From positions 308,290-372,289 of the forward strand of contig NZ_AEYE02000031.1 in the NCBI RefSeq assembly GCF_000298315.2: a stretch of DNA of 64,000 nucleotides, written 5' to 3'. A program made the position numbers and the translations under genes. Below the pieces are notes generated by a model. That model saw nothing but the letters and a program-made list of their open reading frames with translations. It searched no databases and was not told where the DNA came from. This stretch comes from Rhizobium grahamii CCGE 502. Its GTDB lineage: Bacteria > Pseudomonadota > Alphaproteobacteria > Rhizobiales > Rhizobiaceae. Positions 27,862-37,194 of this stretch are shown here, piece by piece; within the stretch, counting starts at the first letter, position 1, and every line of letters starts with the position of its first letter.

Positions 27862-28006
27862 GTTACTCCTCCTCTAAACGTTAACTCCTTGGCGAGAAAA
27901 ATGTTCCTATGCGCGCAAATTTGCGTGAGTCCGCATGAACGGCCGATACCAAACGCCCGGATCACCTTGGGCTCAAGCCGCGCCTGCAGGTCCCATTCCA
28001 AGCAAT

Positions 28007-28025
28007 TTTACGGTAACGTACTTCC
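28007..28025 (+). repeat. TTTAC-N-GTAACGTACTTCC motif, copy 1
   Basis: Nineteen bases that differ at one position from a second copy at 32306-32324. It holds a perfect TTAC-N-GTAA palindrome and lies about 120 bases upstream of the glutamate-receptor-like gene. Possible operator for a common regulator. Confidence 0.5.
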
Positions 28026-28144
28026 AATTTACGCCTGCTCGTGTCTCCCTTCGGATCGCCTCTTCGCGTGGATGTGGATCTCGGGGGTGAGGCCGCGACC
28101 GGCTCGACAGCGGTTGCAGAGAACCTTTCGATGTTGGAGGCCGG

Positions 28145-29329
28145 GTGCGAACGAGCATGATGGCAATCCCCTTTGCGGCCCTCTTCGCGCGCAACGCACA
28201 GGCATGGCTGCATGCCGCATTCCACCGGGGGTGCTGTGCATGCGTAGCTGTGATGTTCCTGGCAGTGATGGGCAGCGAAAGCACTCACGCCCAAATGCCG
28301 CAGCCGTCTGACAGACAGGGCTTTCCTCAGCGGGAACTGGTGATCGGCACCAAGGAGGCGCCACCCTTTGCGATGAAGGATGCCGATGGCAATTGGACAG
28401 GCATTTCGATCGACCTCTGGCGGGAAGTTGCCCAGAAGCTCGGCCTGACGTTTCGTCTCGCCGAGGAACCCAACGTCCAGAAGCTTGTCGAAGCGACGTC
28501 GCGAGGCGACTACGATGTTTCCGTGGCGGCGATCACCATCACCGCCGATCGCGAGCGTGTCGTCGATTTCAGTCAGCCATTCTATGATACCGGGCTGGGG
28601 ATAGCCGTGTCGGTCAACAGTGTGTCGGTATGGCGCGAGATCATCCGGACAATGATCTCGGCGGGCTTCCTGCAGGCGGCGGGCGCATTGATTGGCATCT
28701 CGCTGCTGGTCGGCGCGTTGGTATGGCTCTTCGAGCGGCGTCATAACGACGATTTCGGCGGGCCGGCTGGACGTGGTTTGGGGGCAAGCATCTGGTGGTC
28801 GGCCGAGGCCATGACGCAGGCAAGCACTGGTCACCGCGGACCGATCACAATCGCCGGCAGGGCGCTCGCGATTATCTGGATGGTGGTCTCGATCATCACG
28901 ATCGCGGTCTTTACCGCCAGTGTCACCTCGGCGCTGACGACGAGGCAGATGCGGGGGCTGGTAAACGGCGTCGAGGATCTGCCGGGTGTGCGCGTCGGGA
29001 CGCTTGCCAACTCGGCCACCATCGGCTTCCTGGACGGCGAACGCATCAAGCATCGGACATTTCCCCAGGTGGCCGACGGACTCAAGGCGCTGGAAACCGG
29101 ATCTATCGACGCCTTCGTGTACGACAAGCCGCTGCTTGCCTGGACCGTTGAACAGCGCTTCTCCAGCACGGTTCAAGTGCTGGATGTCGATTTCGAACCT
29201 CAGAGTTACGGGCTCGCGATGCCCCTTGGAAGGCCCTATCGCAAGGCGATCGATGTCGCCGTCCTTCAGGCGGTTCACGATCAGCGTTGGAAGCGGACAC
29301 TGTTTCAGTATCTCGGCGAGAAACAGTAG
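28145..29329 (+). CDS. Glutamate-receptor-like (GluR0-type) ligand-gated channel
   Basis: 394-residue membrane protein. Residues 62-157 match lobe 1 of a solute-binding domain (ELVIGTKEAPPFAMKDADGNWTGISIDLWREVAQKLG...VVDFSQPFYDTGLGIAV). A first helix follows (about 176-196), then a pore-like hydrophobic loop (about 213-234, SIWWSAEAMTQASTGHRGP), a further helix (240-262) and lobe 2 (266-390, GVRVGTLANSATIGFLDGERI...IDAFVYDKPLLAW). This S1-M1-P-M2-S2 order is that of the bacterial ionotropic receptor GluR0. Where K-selective members have TVGYGD, this one has QASTGH. The start is uncertain (GTG 28145 or ATG 28157). Alternative: a substrate-binding protein fused to membrane helices. Confidence 0.8.
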   Translation: MRTSMMAIPFAALFARNAQAWLHAAFHRGCCACVAVMFLAVMGSESTHAQMPQPSDRQGFPQRELVIGTKEAPPFAMKDADGNWTGISIDLWREVAQKLGLTFRLAEEPNVQKLVEATSRGDYDVSVAAITITADRERVVDFSQPFYDTGLGIAVSVNSVSVWREIIRTMISAGFLQAAGALIGISLLVGALVWLFERRHNDDFGGPAGRGLGASIWWSAEAMTQASTGHRGPITIAGRALAIIWMVVSIITIAVFTASVTSALTTRQMRGLVNGVEDLPGVRVGTLANSATIGFLDGERIKHRTFPQVADGLKALETGSIDAFVYDKPLLAWTVEQRFSSTVQVLDVDFEPQSYGLAMPLGRPYRKAIDVAVLQAVHDQRWKRTLFQYLGEKQ

Positions 29330-29372
29330 ATCGGGCCCAACCGACGTCTCCGTTTGCCGTTCGTCGCGCCCT

Positions 29373-31610
29373 CTATGTCATCGGCTTCAAGAGCCTCAGT
29401 GCATTGATGGTGACAAGCACCGTCGCGCCGGTATCGGCCAGGATGGCGGGCCACAGGCCGGTGATGCCGGCGATGGTCGTCACGAGGAAGACAGCCTTCA
29501 GGCCAAGCGCGATCGTGATGTTTTCGACGATGTTGCGCATGGTGCGCTTCGAGAGCGCGATCATTGCTGCGACATCGCTGACGCGACCATGGAGGATGGC
29601 GGCATCGGCCGTTTCCAGCGCAACATCGGTACCGCCGCCCATGGCGATGCCGACGTCGGCGGTTGCAAGGGCAGGGGCGTCATTGATGCCGTCGCCGACC
29701 TTGGCAACGATCGAGCCGCCGCGCTTCAACTCGTTCACGATGCGCTGTTTGTCCTCCGGCATTAGTTCGGCTCGGACTTGGATGCCGAGTTCTTTGCCGA
29801 TGGCCTCAGCAGCGCGGTGATTGTCGCCCGTGAGCATGACAGTCTTGATACCCGCCACAGTCAGCGCCTCGAGACCCGACTTGGCGTCGTCGCGCGGCTC
29901 GTCGCGCATGGCGATCGCTCCTGCCAGCGTGTCGCCGACGATCAGCACCGAAACTGTTTTCCCATCGTCATTGAGTGCCGTGATACGCGCGGTCTGATCG
30001 GATGAGAGTGGCACTTGCTCGGCGGCAGCCTTCGGAGAGCCGAAGAATAGCGGTTGCCCCTCGACCGTCCCGGTAATGCCTTTCCCGCCCAAGGCCTTTG
30101 CGCCTGTCACCGCGGGGAGGGTGATCCCCGCTGCTGTTGCCCGCGCCAGGATCGCGAGCGCCAGTGGATGGCTCGAGCCTGTCTCCAGGGCGGCGGCATA
30201 CTTCAGGACGTCGGCTTCATCCCTACCGAAAGCGATCACGTCAGTCACCTGCGGCTTGCCTTCGGTTAGCGTGCCTGTCTTGTCGAGGGCGACGGCGGTG
30301 ACTTTGCCGAGCGTCTCGAGCACTGCGCCGCCCTTCAGCAGCAGGCCACGGCGCGCTCCCGAAGAAAGCGAGGCGGCAATCGCGGCGGGGGTCGAAATCA
30401 CGAGGGCGCAGGGGCAGCCGATCAGTAGTATGGCGAGGCCCTTGTAGATCCATTCGTCCCAAGCGGCTCCCATAAGAAGCGGCGGCAGGATGGCAACCAG
30501 AGCAGCAACGACGACCACACCCGGCGTGTAGTAGCGCGAGAAACGATCGATAAAGCGTTCGGTCGGAGCCTTCGACTCCTGTGCCTCCTCCACCAGTCGG
30601 ACGACACGCGCGATTGTATTGTCGGCAGCCGCTGCCGTCACCTTGATGCGAAGTGCCGCGTCACCGTTGACCGTGCCGGCAAACACCGCGTCGCCTTCAC
30701 CTTTGCGCACTGGTGTGCTTTCGCCGGTGACGGGCGCTTCGTCGATGGCACTCTCGCCAGACAGGATGGCGCCATCCGCCGCGATGCGGTCACCAGGTCG
30801 AACCAGAATGATCGCGCCGACGGAGAGGCTCTCGGCCGGCACTTCCCGGGTCGTGCCACCTTCCTCGAGAAAGGCTCGTTTCGGAACCAAAGTCGTCAGA
30901 GACTGAATGCTGGCCCGTGCCTTGCCTGCGGCGACGCCTTCCAGCAGTTCGCCAACCAGGAACAGGAAAACCACGGTTGCGGCTTCCTCTCCGGCATGAA
31001 TAATCACCGCGCCGACCGCAGCGATGGTCATCAACATCTCGATCGAAAAGGGCGTGCCTGAAAGGGCAGCGGTAGCTGCACGCTTGGCGATCGGCACAAG
31101 CCCCACGAGCATCGCCACGATGAATGCATAGGGCGCAATGGTCGGCACGAGGTGGCCGATGATGTAGGCGACAACGAGCGCCACACCGGAGGATATGGTC
31201 AGGCGACCTTTCTTGCTTTGCCACCAGGGGCCGGCCATCGGCGCGTCGTGGCCGTGGAGCCCTTCTAGTGGATCTGGCGCCTTCTCCGCCGCATGATCGT
31301 GAGCTTCATGGTTGTGCCCGGCGTGATCGTGGTCGCTGTGGTCATGGTCATGGTGGGAATGGTCTGCCTGCGTATCTACCTGCAACCTTCCAGCCACCTG
31401 CGAGACGGTATAGCCAAGGCTCGCCACCTTCTTCTCGATAGCGATGAGATCGCTGCTGCCGTCATGGCGCACGGTCATTGTTCCAGCGGTCACCGAGACG
31501 GAAACATCTTCGACACCCGGAATTCGTCGGACGGCCGTGTCAATCTTGGCCGCGCAGCTGGCGCAGTCCATTCCGCCGACCCTGTACCGTTTTTCGACCG
31601 TTTCACCCAT
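29373..31610 (-). CDS. Heavy-metal translocating P-type ATPase (Zn/Cd/Pb type)
   Basis: 745-residue P1B ATPase. An HMA domain opens the protein with GMDCASC (residues 13-19), followed by a His/Asp-rich metal-binding linker (about 83-107, repeated HDH/HNH). The phosphatase motif is TGES (295-298), the membrane metal site is CPC (399-401), and phosphorylation is at DKTGTLTEGK (443-452). SSHPLA, TGDN and GDGINDAPAL are present. CPC with a GMxCxxC domain and His-rich linker fits Zn/Cd/Pb export (ZntA/CadA class) rather than Cu. It is divergent from a MerR regulator with a MerR-type promoter between. The last helix ends RLLKPMT. Confidence 0.93.
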   Translation of the reverse strand: MGETVEKRYRVGGMDCASCAAKIDTAVRRIPGVEDVSVSVTAGTMTVRHDGSSDLIAIEKKVASLGYTVSQVAGRLQVDTQADHSHHDHDHSDHDHAGHNHEAHDHAAEKAPDPLEGLHGHDAPMAGPWWQSKKGRLTISSGVALVVAYIIGHLVPTIAPYAFIVAMLVGLVPIAKRAATAALSGTPFSIEMLMTIAAVGAVIIHAGEEAATVVFLFLVGELLEGVAAGKARASIQSLTTLVPKRAFLEEGGTTREVPAESLSVGAIILVRPGDRIAADGAILSGESAIDEAPVTGESTPVRKGEGDAVFAGTVNGDAALRIKVTAAAADNTIARVVRLVEEAQESKAPTERFIDRFSRYYTPGVVVVAALVAILPPLLMGAAWDEWIYKGLAILLIGCPCALVISTPAAIAASLSSGARRGLLLKGGAVLETLGKVTAVALDKTGTLTEGKPQVTDVIAFGRDEADVLKYAAALETGSSHPLALAILARATAAGITLPAVTGAKALGGKGITGTVEGQPLFFGSPKAAAEQVPLSSDQTARITALNDDGKTVSVLIVGDTLAGAIAMRDEPRDDAKSGLEALTVAGIKTVMLTGDNHRAAEAIGKELGIQVRAELMPEDKQRIVNELKRGGSIVAKVGDGINDAPALATADVGIAMGGGTDVALETADAAILHGRVSDVAAMIALSKRTMRNIVENITIALGLKAVFLVTTIAGITGLWPAILADTGATVLVTINALRLLKPMT

Positions 31611-31644
31611 GATCCGCTTCCTTGTCAGTTCGAAGCATCTTTCC

Positions 31645-31675
31645 TACATCCTCTAGCGACTAGAGGTGCAAGAGG
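31645..31675 (-). promoter_or_regulatory. MerR-type promoter/operator of the metal ATPase
   Basis: On the minus strand a TTGCAC -35 is followed by exactly 19 bases and a TAGGAA -10-like element. The spacer holds the palindrome CCTCTAG-N3-CTAGAGG (31650-31666). A 19-20 base spacer with this dyad is typical of ZntR/CadR/PbrR-controlled promoters. Confidence 0.8.
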
Positions 31676-31681
31676 AAAATC

Positions 31682-32104
31682 ATGAAAAAGATCACGATCG
31701 GGGAAGCTTCCCGGAAAAGCGGCGTCAAGGTACCGACAATCCGCTACTATGAGAGCATCGGCCTCCTTGCGGAGCCAAATCGTAGCGAGGGCAATCAACG
31801 CTCCTACGAGCCGGCCGATCTGCGCAGGCTTGCCTTCATCCGTCACGCCCGCGAGCTTGGGTTCGAGGTGGAGGCGATCCGCGCTCTCCTCACCCTGCAG
31901 GACGATCCGCACCAGTCCTGCGCGTCCGCAGATGCGATCGCCAAGACTCGCCTGATCGAAGTCGAGCAGAGGATTCGGAGCTTGATGGCGTTGAAGGCTG
32001 AGCTTGAGCTGATGGTTGAAGGCTGCGGGCACGGGCGCGTCGACCAGTGCCGCGTCATCGAGGTGTTGGCCGATCACGGTCAGTGTAGTCATTCCCATCA
32101 CTGA
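31682..32104 (+). CDS. MerR family metal-responsive regulator (ZntR/CadR-like)
   Basis: 140-residue dimeric regulator. The N-terminal winged HTH is complete (ITIGEASRKSGVKVPTIRYYESIGLLAEPNRSEGNQRSY), followed by the long dimerisation helix. Cys residues lie at about 80 (SCAS), 115 (GCGHG) and 124 (QCRV), plus a C-terminal CSHSHH tail. This is the Cys-pair arrangement used by ZntR/CadR-type sensors for Zn/Cd/Pb. It is divergent from the P-type ATPase and should activate it by untwisting the 19-base-spacer promoter on metal binding. An AAGAGGAAAA ribosome site precedes the ATG. Confidence 0.88.
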   Translation: MKKITIGEASRKSGVKVPTIRYYESIGLLAEPNRSEGNQRSYEPADLRRLAFIRHARELGFEVEAIRALLTLQDDPHQSCASADAIAKTRLIEVEQRIRSLMALKAELELMVEGCGHGRVDQCRVIEVLADHGQCSHSHH

Positions 32105-32481
32105 CGGTGGATCGCGGAGCAAAGCGTTCTCTAAAGCCAGCAGCGGGCTCGATGCCGCAATGTGAAGGCGCTCCGCACACAGTTTGTGCGACTATGGTGC
32201 CGATACGAACTAGCTTTTCTGTGCTGTTGTTGCCTGTTGCGAAGCGGCCGAGAGACGGTCGATATCGCCGGCTAATGGCTGCCATCTCTGAGTTTTGCAG
32301 TAAAATTTACCGTAACGTACTTCCCGTTCGCGCTGCGATCTTCGACATTTGACCCGCACTGCCGCCCTGTGGCTCGTCGAAATCTGAATGTACTACAGAG
32401 ACTACGTGATGCTACGCCTCACGGCCGACGCAGGGCGCTATGATCATTGTCGAGGATTGAGCGAAGCCGACAGGTGCTCGG
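32105..32481. other. Intergenic region between merR and nap
   Basis: No coding frame found. It holds a short hairpin CGCACA / TGTGCG at 32174-32190 and the second copy of the TTTAC-N-GTAACGTACTTCC motif at 32306-32324. No TTGAT-N4-ATCAA FNR/FixK box is seen, although nap operons are often controlled by such regulators. Confidence 0.5.
32306..32324 (+). repeat. TTTAC-N-GTAACGTACTTCC motif, copy 2
   Basis: Second copy of the 19-base motif at 28007-28025, here about 160 bases upstream of napE, in the same orientation. TTAC-N-GTAA inside it is a perfect palindrome. Confidence 0.5.
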
Positions 32482-32673
32482 ATGACCTATTTGCGTGAAA
32501 TCCCAGAGAATGAACGGAAGCTTTCCCGGCGAGGAGAGTTGCTGGCATTTGTCATCCTTGCGTTCGGTGTCTGGCCCGTCGTTGCCGTTGGAATCGTGGC
32601 GAGCTACGGCTTTCTCGTCTGGTTTTACCAGATGATTTTTGGCCCTCCCGGGCCGCCTCCAAGCGTGCACTGA
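32482..32673 (+). CDS. napE: Periplasmic nitrate reductase subunit NapE
   Basis: 63-residue single-helix membrane protein at the head of the nap operon. The soluble N-terminus is basic and acidic (REIPENERKLSRRGELLAF), then one helix (about 21-45, VILAFGVWPVVAVGIVASYGFLVWFY) with the NapE pattern, and a Pro-rich C-terminus. Its job is not defined. It lies 8 bases before napF. Length is typical for NapE (about 60). Confidence 0.85.
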   Translation: MTYLREIPENERKLSRRGELLAFVILAFGVWPVVAVGIVASYGFLVWFYQMIFGPPGPPPSVH

Positions 32674-32681
32674 GGTGGCCC

Positions 32682-33173
32682 ATGGACGCGAATTCGATTT
32701 CTCGTCGCGCTTTTCTTAGGGGTCAGGTCGCTCCCTCTCCGATAATGCTACCTCCGGGCGTGTCCTATTCCTCTCTCGATCACTGCACCGGGTGCAACCG
32801 GTGTGTGGAGCGATGTCCCACCTCCATCATTCGACTGGTCGCCGGTGTCCCCAGTGTGGATCTGTCGGTCGGTGAGTGCACCTTCTGTCGGGCGTGTCTG
32901 GATGTTTGCCCGCAGCCGGTGTTCGACGCCACGCGCTTTCGGTTCGATCATGTGGCAGAGGTTTCAGGCAGTTGCCTTGCGACAAGGGGGATTGCCTGCC
33001 AGTCCTGCGGCGAAACCTGTCCTGAACACGCGATCCGCTTCAAGCCACGCATCGGCGGGCCGTTTCAGCCAGTTATCGAAGCGGCGACGTGCACGGGGTG
33101 CGGTGCATGCCTGCAGGTCTGTCCGGTGGACGCCATCTCGATGCGACCCCTGAGGGAGCTTACCGATGGATGA
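32682..33173 (+). CDS. napF: Ferredoxin-type protein NapF
   Basis: 163-residue cytosolic iron-sulfur protein. Four Cys clusters are visible: CTGCNRCVERCP, CTFCRACLDVCP, the variant CQSCGETCP, and CTGCGACLQVCP, as expected for NapF. An N-terminal RRAFLRG segment is seen. NapF is thought to help assemble the NapA iron-sulfur/Mo centres. Its stop overlaps the napD start by 8 bases. Confidence 0.92.
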   Translation: MDANSISRRAFLRGQVAPSPIMLPPGVSYSSLDHCTGCNRCVERCPTSIIRLVAGVPSVDLSVGECTFCRACLDVCPQPVFDATRFRFDHVAEVSGSCLATRGIACQSCGETCPEHAIRFKPRIGGPFQPVIEAATCTGCGACLQVCPVDAISMRPLRELTDG

Positions 33174-33447
33174 AAATCTACTCTGGCACGTATCAAGCGC
33201 GGTAATCGCGACACGATCCGAATACACCGGCGCCGTTTTGACCCTCCTCGAAGAGATCGATGGCTTGGAGGTCTACGGTCACGACCGCGGCAAGATCGTC
33301 GTCGTGATCGAAGGCCCGAGCACGGGGATGTTGGGCGAGGTGCTTTCCAGAATCTCGCTATTGGACGGCGTGATTGCCGCCAATATGGTTTTTGAACAAG
33401 TTACGGAGTGGAAGCATGTCGACGACCGAATTGCTGACCCGGCGTGA
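33166..33447 (+). CDS. napD: NapA signal-peptide chaperone NapD
   Basis: 93-residue small ferredoxin-fold chaperone that binds the NapA Tat signal peptide and holds back export until the cofactor is in. It has the NapD pattern [14 protein letters not shown]...[23 protein letters not shown]...[17 protein letters not shown]. It overlaps napF by 8 bases and napA by 32 bases, so all three are translationally coupled. Confidence 0.9.
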   Translation: MDENLLWHVSSAVIATRSEYTGAVLTLLEEIDGLEVYGHDRGKIVVVIEGPSTGMLGEVLSRISLLDGVIAANMVFEQVTEWKHVDDRIADPA

Positions 33448-35926
33448 CGTTCTAAAGGCCCAGGCGGCCGCGGTAGCCGCTGCGGCCGCCGGGGTAACGC
33501 TTCCAGCGGCGGCCCAGCCCGTTCCTGGTGGCGTGGAGGCCTTGCAGATCAAGTGGTCGAAAGCACCGTGCCGGTTTTGCGGCACGGGCTGCGGTGTGAT
33601 GGTCGGCGTGAAGCAGGGACAGGTCGTTGCCACTCACGGCGATATGCAGGCGGAAGTCAATCGCGGCCTGAATTGTATCAAAGGCTACTTCCTATCGAAG
33701 ATCATGTACGGCGAGGATCGACTGCAGACGCCGCTGCTGCGAAAGCGCGATGGCGCTTATGCCAAGGACGGCGAGTTCACACCGGTGAGCTGGGACGAGG
33801 CCTTCGACGTGATGGCCGAGCAGTGCAAGAAGGTGCTGAAGGAAAAGGGACCAACGGCGGTCGGGATGTTCGGCTCCGGTCAATGGACCATTTTCGAAGG
33901 CTACGCCGCGACGAAACTGATGCGCGCCGGCTTGCGATCGAACAATCTCGATCCCAACGCGCGCCATTGCATGGCATCTGCTGCTTATGCGTTCATGCGC
34001 ACCTTCGGCATGGACGAACCGATGGGATGCTACGACGATTTCGAGAACGCGGACGCCTTTGTGCTCTGGGGCTCGAACATGGCGGAAATGCATCCGATCC
34101 TGTGGACGCGGGTGGCAGATCGCAGACTGGGCCAGCCGCATGTGCGCGTTGCGGTTCTGTCGACGTTCACGCATCGGAGCATGGACCTCGCCGACATTCC
34201 GATCGTCTTCAAGCCCGGAACCGATCTTGCGATCCTGAACTACATCGCCAACCACATCATTCAGACCGGGCGGGTCAATCAGGACTTCGTAGACAAGCAC
34301 ACCAAGTTTGCACGTGGCGTCACCGACATCGGCTACGGTCTCAGACCCGACAATGTCGTGGAGACGAAGGCAGCCAATTCGGCTGATCCCGGCAAGACGG
34401 ACCCGATAGACTTCGAGGCTTTCAAAGCGTTCGTTGCCGACTACACGCTCAAAAAAACTGCGGAATTGTCTGGAGTCGATGCGGGCTTTCTTGAACAGTT
34501 GGCCGAACTCTATGCCGATCCGACCCGCAAGGTCATGTCGCTGTGGACCATGGGCTTCAACCAGCATGTCCGCGGCGTCTGGGCCAACCAGATGGTCTAC
34601 AACCTCCATTTACTGACGGGCAAGATTTCGGAGCCCGGAAACAGCCCGTTCTCATTGACTGGCCAGCCTTCGGCATGCGGCACAGCGCGCGAAGTTGGCA
34701 CGTTCGCCCATCGCTTGCCTGCCGACATGACCGTTACCAATCCGGAACATCGCAAGCATGCCGAGGAAATCTGGAAAATACCCGAGGGGATTATTCCTGA
34801 AAAACCCGGCTACCATGCCGTGCAGCAGGATCGGATGCTCAAGGATGGCAAGCTGAATTTCTACTGGGTTCAGATCAACAACAATGTGCAGGCCGGTCCA
34901 AACACCAGCAATGAAACCTGGCAGGGCTACCGCAACCCCGAAAACTTCGTCGTCGTCAGCGATGCCTATCCGACAATCACCGCAATGAGCGCCGATCTCA
35001 TTCTGCCCGCCGCCATGTGGGTGGAAAAAGAAGGAGCGTACGGAAACGCTGAGCGCCGAACGCATGTCTGGCATCAACTCGTCCAGGCGAAGGGCGAGGC
35101 ACGCTCGGATCTTTGGCAGATCGCCGAGTTTTCCAAGCGCTTCACGACGGATGAGACCTGGCCTGAAGACATTCTTCAAGCCAATCCGCAGTATCGCGGA
35201 AAGACGTTGTTCGACGTGCTGTTCCGCAATGGCCAGGTCGACAAGTTTCCGCTGAGCGAAATCAGCAAGGAATACGACAACAACGAGTCCAATGCCTTCG
35301 GCTTCTACATCCAGAAGGGATTGTTCGAGGAATACGCCACGTTCGGCCGTGGGCACGGGCACGATCTTGCGCCCTATGACATGTATCATGAGGTGCGGGG
35401 GCTAAGATGGCCCGTGGTGAACGGCCAGGAGACCCGCTGGCGATTCCGGGAAGGATATGATCCCTACGTCAAGCCGGGCGAGGGTCTGAAGTTCTATGGT
35501 CAGAAGGATGGCAGGGCCGTGATCCTTGCCGTGCCCTACGAACCACCAGCCGAATCCCCGGACCAGGAGTACGACTTCTGGCTGGTGACCGGCCGTGTGC
35601 TGGAACACTGGCATTCCGGTTCAATGACGATGCGCGTCCCGGAACTCTATAAAGCTTTTCCCGGTGCACGCTGTTTCATGAACGCGGAGGATGCCCGCAA
35701 ACGCGGCATCAACCAGGGAGCGGAAGTCCGGATCATCTCCCGACGTGGTGAAATTCGATCACGCATCGACATTCGCGGTCGGAACCGAATGCCGCCCGGT
35801 GTCATCTTCGTCCCGTGGTTTGACGCCAGCCAGTTGATCAACAAGGTGACGCTCGACGCAACCGATCCCATCTCCAAACAGACGGATTTCAAAAAATGCG
35901 CGGTCAAAGTCGTTTCCGCCATTTGA
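33416..35926 (+). CDS. napA: Periplasmic nitrate reductase catalytic subunit NapA
   Basis: 836-residue molybdoenzyme reducing nitrate to nitrite in the periplasm. The N-terminus is a Tat signal with R9-R10 (TRRDVLKAQ) and an Ala-rich core. The 4Fe-4S cluster Cys are C52, C55, C59 and C87 (C-x2-C-x3-C-x27-C). [13 protein letters not shown] holds the Cys that binds molybdenum. Bis-MGD-binding segments include [25 protein letters not shown] and [16 protein letters not shown]. The start at 33416 (ATG inside napD) is chosen because a start 42 bases upstream would break the Tat signal. The stop overlaps napB by 31 bases. Confidence 0.96.
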   Translation: MSTTELLTRRDVLKAQAAAVAAAAAGVTLPAAAQPVPGGVEALQIKWSKAPCRFCGTGCGVMVGVKQGQVVATHGDMQAEVNRGLNCIKGYFLSKIMYGEDRLQTPLLRKRDGAYAKDGEFTPVSWDEAFDVMAEQCKKVLKEKGPTAVGMFGSGQWTIFEGYAATKLMRAGLRSNNLDPNARHCMASAAYAFMRTFGMDEPMGCYDDFENADAFVLWGSNMAEMHPILWTRVADRRLGQPHVRVAVLSTFTHRSMDLADIPIVFKPGTDLAILNYIANHIIQTGRVNQDFVDKHTKFARGVTDIGYGLRPDNVVETKAANSADPGKTDPIDFEAFKAFVADYTLKKTAELSGVDAGFLEQLAELYADPTRKVMSLWTMGFNQHVRGVWANQMVYNLHLLTGKISEPGNSPFSLTGQPSACGTAREVGTFAHRLPADMTVTNPEHRKHAEEIWKIPEGIIPEKPGYHAVQQDRMLKDGKLNFYWVQINNNVQAGPNTSNETWQGYRNPENFVVVSDAYPTITAMSADLILPAAMWVEKEGAYGNAERRTHVWHQLVQAKGEARSDLWQIAEFSKRFTTDETWPEDILQANPQYRGKTLFDVLFRNGQVDKFPLSEISKEYDNNESNAFGFYIQKGLFEEYATFGRGHGHDLAPYDMYHEVRGLRWPVVNGQETRWRFREGYDPYVKPGEGLKFYGQKDGRAVILAVPYEPPAESPDQEYDFWLVTGRVLEHWHSGSMTMRVPELYKAFPGARCFMNAEDARKRGINQGAEVRIISRRGEIRSRIDIRGRNRMPPGVIFVPWFDASQLINKVTLDATDPISKQTDFKKCAVKVVSAI

Positions 35927-36396
35927 GGCGGCCGCAGTGGATGACAGTCGTGGCTGGTCTTCTCGTTTTCGCGTCGACGGCTGCGATCGGTCAGATGATA
36001 CAGCAGAACGTGCCCCAGCTTGAGGGGCCAGCGCAGTCGATGGCCACCGGCGAAGCGAAGCCCCTGCCGAAATGGGTGACGGACGACCAGCGGCGAATGC
36101 GTGCCTATCCCGATCAGCCCCCGATCATTCCACACTCGATCGAGGGTTACGAATTGTCGGTCAACGCCAACAGGTGTCTTTCCTGCCATAAACGGGAATT
36201 CACTCAGGATTCGGGTGCGCCGATGATCAGTGTCACGCATTACATGACGCGTGATGGCCAGATGCTCGCCGACGTGTCTCCTCGACGGTACTTCTGCACG
36301 GCATGCCATGTTCCGCAAGCGGATACCCGCAACCTCGTCGTCAATCAGTTCAAGGACATGAGCGAACTCGGCTTCAAACCGGCGGGGAGCGAGTGA
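35896..36396 (+). CDS. napB: Diheme cytochrome NapB
   Basis: 166-residue periplasmic electron-transfer subunit. A signal peptide or anchor lies at residues 15-33 ([20 protein letters not shown]); two CxxCH heme sites, CLSCH and CTACH, are spaced as in Nap[25 protein letters not shown] is the classic NapB segment. Electrons flow from NapC to NapB to NapA. It overlaps napA and lies 3 bases before napC. Confidence 0.94.
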   Translation: MRGQSRFRHLRRPQWMTVVAGLLVFASTAAIGQMIQQNVPQLEGPAQSMATGEAKPLPKWVTDDQRRMRAYPDQPPIIPHSIEGYELSVNANRCLSCHKREFTQDSGAPMISVTHYMTRDGQMLADVSPRRYFCTACHVPQADTRNLVVNQFKDMSELGFKPAGSE

Positions 36397-36399
36397 CCA

Positions 36400-37107
36400 A
36401 TGGCCTGGATCAAGACGGTACTCTTGTGGGCATGGTCGATCCTGACCACCCCGGCCGCAACCATCGGCTTGGGGGTTCTCACCCTCGGCGGCTTCATCGG
36501 CGGCGTGATGTTTTGGGGCGCGTTCAACACGGCGCTTGAGCTTACCAACACTGAAAAATTCTGCACGTCTTGTCATGAGATGCACGACAACGTCTATCAG
36601 GAACTCAGCCGAACCATCCATTTTTCGAACCGGTCGGGCGTGCGCGCCACCTGTCCGGATTGCCATGTCCCACACCAATGGACGGACAAAATTGCTCGGA
36701 AGATGCAGGCCTCGAAGGAGGTCTGGGGTAAAATCTTCGGCACGATCAATACGCGACCCAAGTTTCTCGAAAAGCGTCTCGAGCTTGCTCAACACGAATG
36801 GGCTCGCATGAAGGCAAATGACAGTTTGGAGTGCCGAAACTGTCATTCGTCCGTAGCGATGGATTTCCAGAAGCAAACGCAGCGTGCCGCCGACATTCAC
36901 TCCAAATATCTGCTTTCCGGCAAGGCCACTTGCATTGATTGCCATAAAGGAATTGCGCACGAATTGCCGAACATGGAGGGCGTTGATCCGGGTTGGAAAA
37001 TGCCGAAGGAGCTCGAAGGCAACAAGATGGTCAACGCAACGCCGATCGATGATCTCCAGCGCGCCATTGCTGAGGCGCACGGCGAAGCCGCCTATCTGCG
37101 AGAGTAA
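36400..37107 (+). CDS. napC: Tetraheme cytochrome NapC
   Basis: 235-residue NapC/NirT family quinol dehydrogenase. One N-terminal membrane helix (about 13-40) anchors a periplasmic domain with four CxxCH sites: CTSCH, CPDCH, CRNCH and [18 protein letters not shown] and [14 protein letters not shown] are family signatures. It moves electrons from ubiquinol to NapB. Last gene of napEFDABC; no napG or napH is present, in line with the rhizobial operon type. Confidence 0.94.
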   Translation: MAWIKTVLLWAWSILTTPAATIGLGVLTLGGFIGGVMFWGAFNTALELTNTEKFCTSCHEMHDNVYQELSRTIHFSNRSGVRATCPDCHVPHQWTDKIARKMQASKEVWGKIFGTINTRPKFLEKRLELAQHEWARMKANDSLECRNCHSSVAMDFQKQTQRAADIHSKYLLSGKATCIDCHKGIAHELPNMEGVDPGWKMPKELEGNKMVNATPIDDLQRAIAEAHGEAAYLRE

Positions 37108-37128
37108 GCGGTGGCCTCGCGCCCGCGC

Positions 37129-37152
37129 GGCGGAGCACTACGAGGCTCCGCC
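37129..37152 (+). terminator. Hairpin after nap operon
   Basis: GGCGGAGC / GCTCCGCC, a perfect 8-bp stem with an eight-base loop, about 22 bases after the napC stop, followed by GGTTTG. Confidence 0.5.
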
Positions 37153-37194
37153 GGTTTGCCGCTCAAAACTATTTCAAGGTTTCAGCGAGGCGCT

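Noticed and set aside
32105-32481. FNR/FixK box for nap
   Set aside because: Searched for TTGAT-N4-ATCAA; no match in the leader.
35647-37080. Long minus-strand open frame over napA-napC
   Set aside because: Antisense to nap genes with certain heme motifs; no protein-like pattern.
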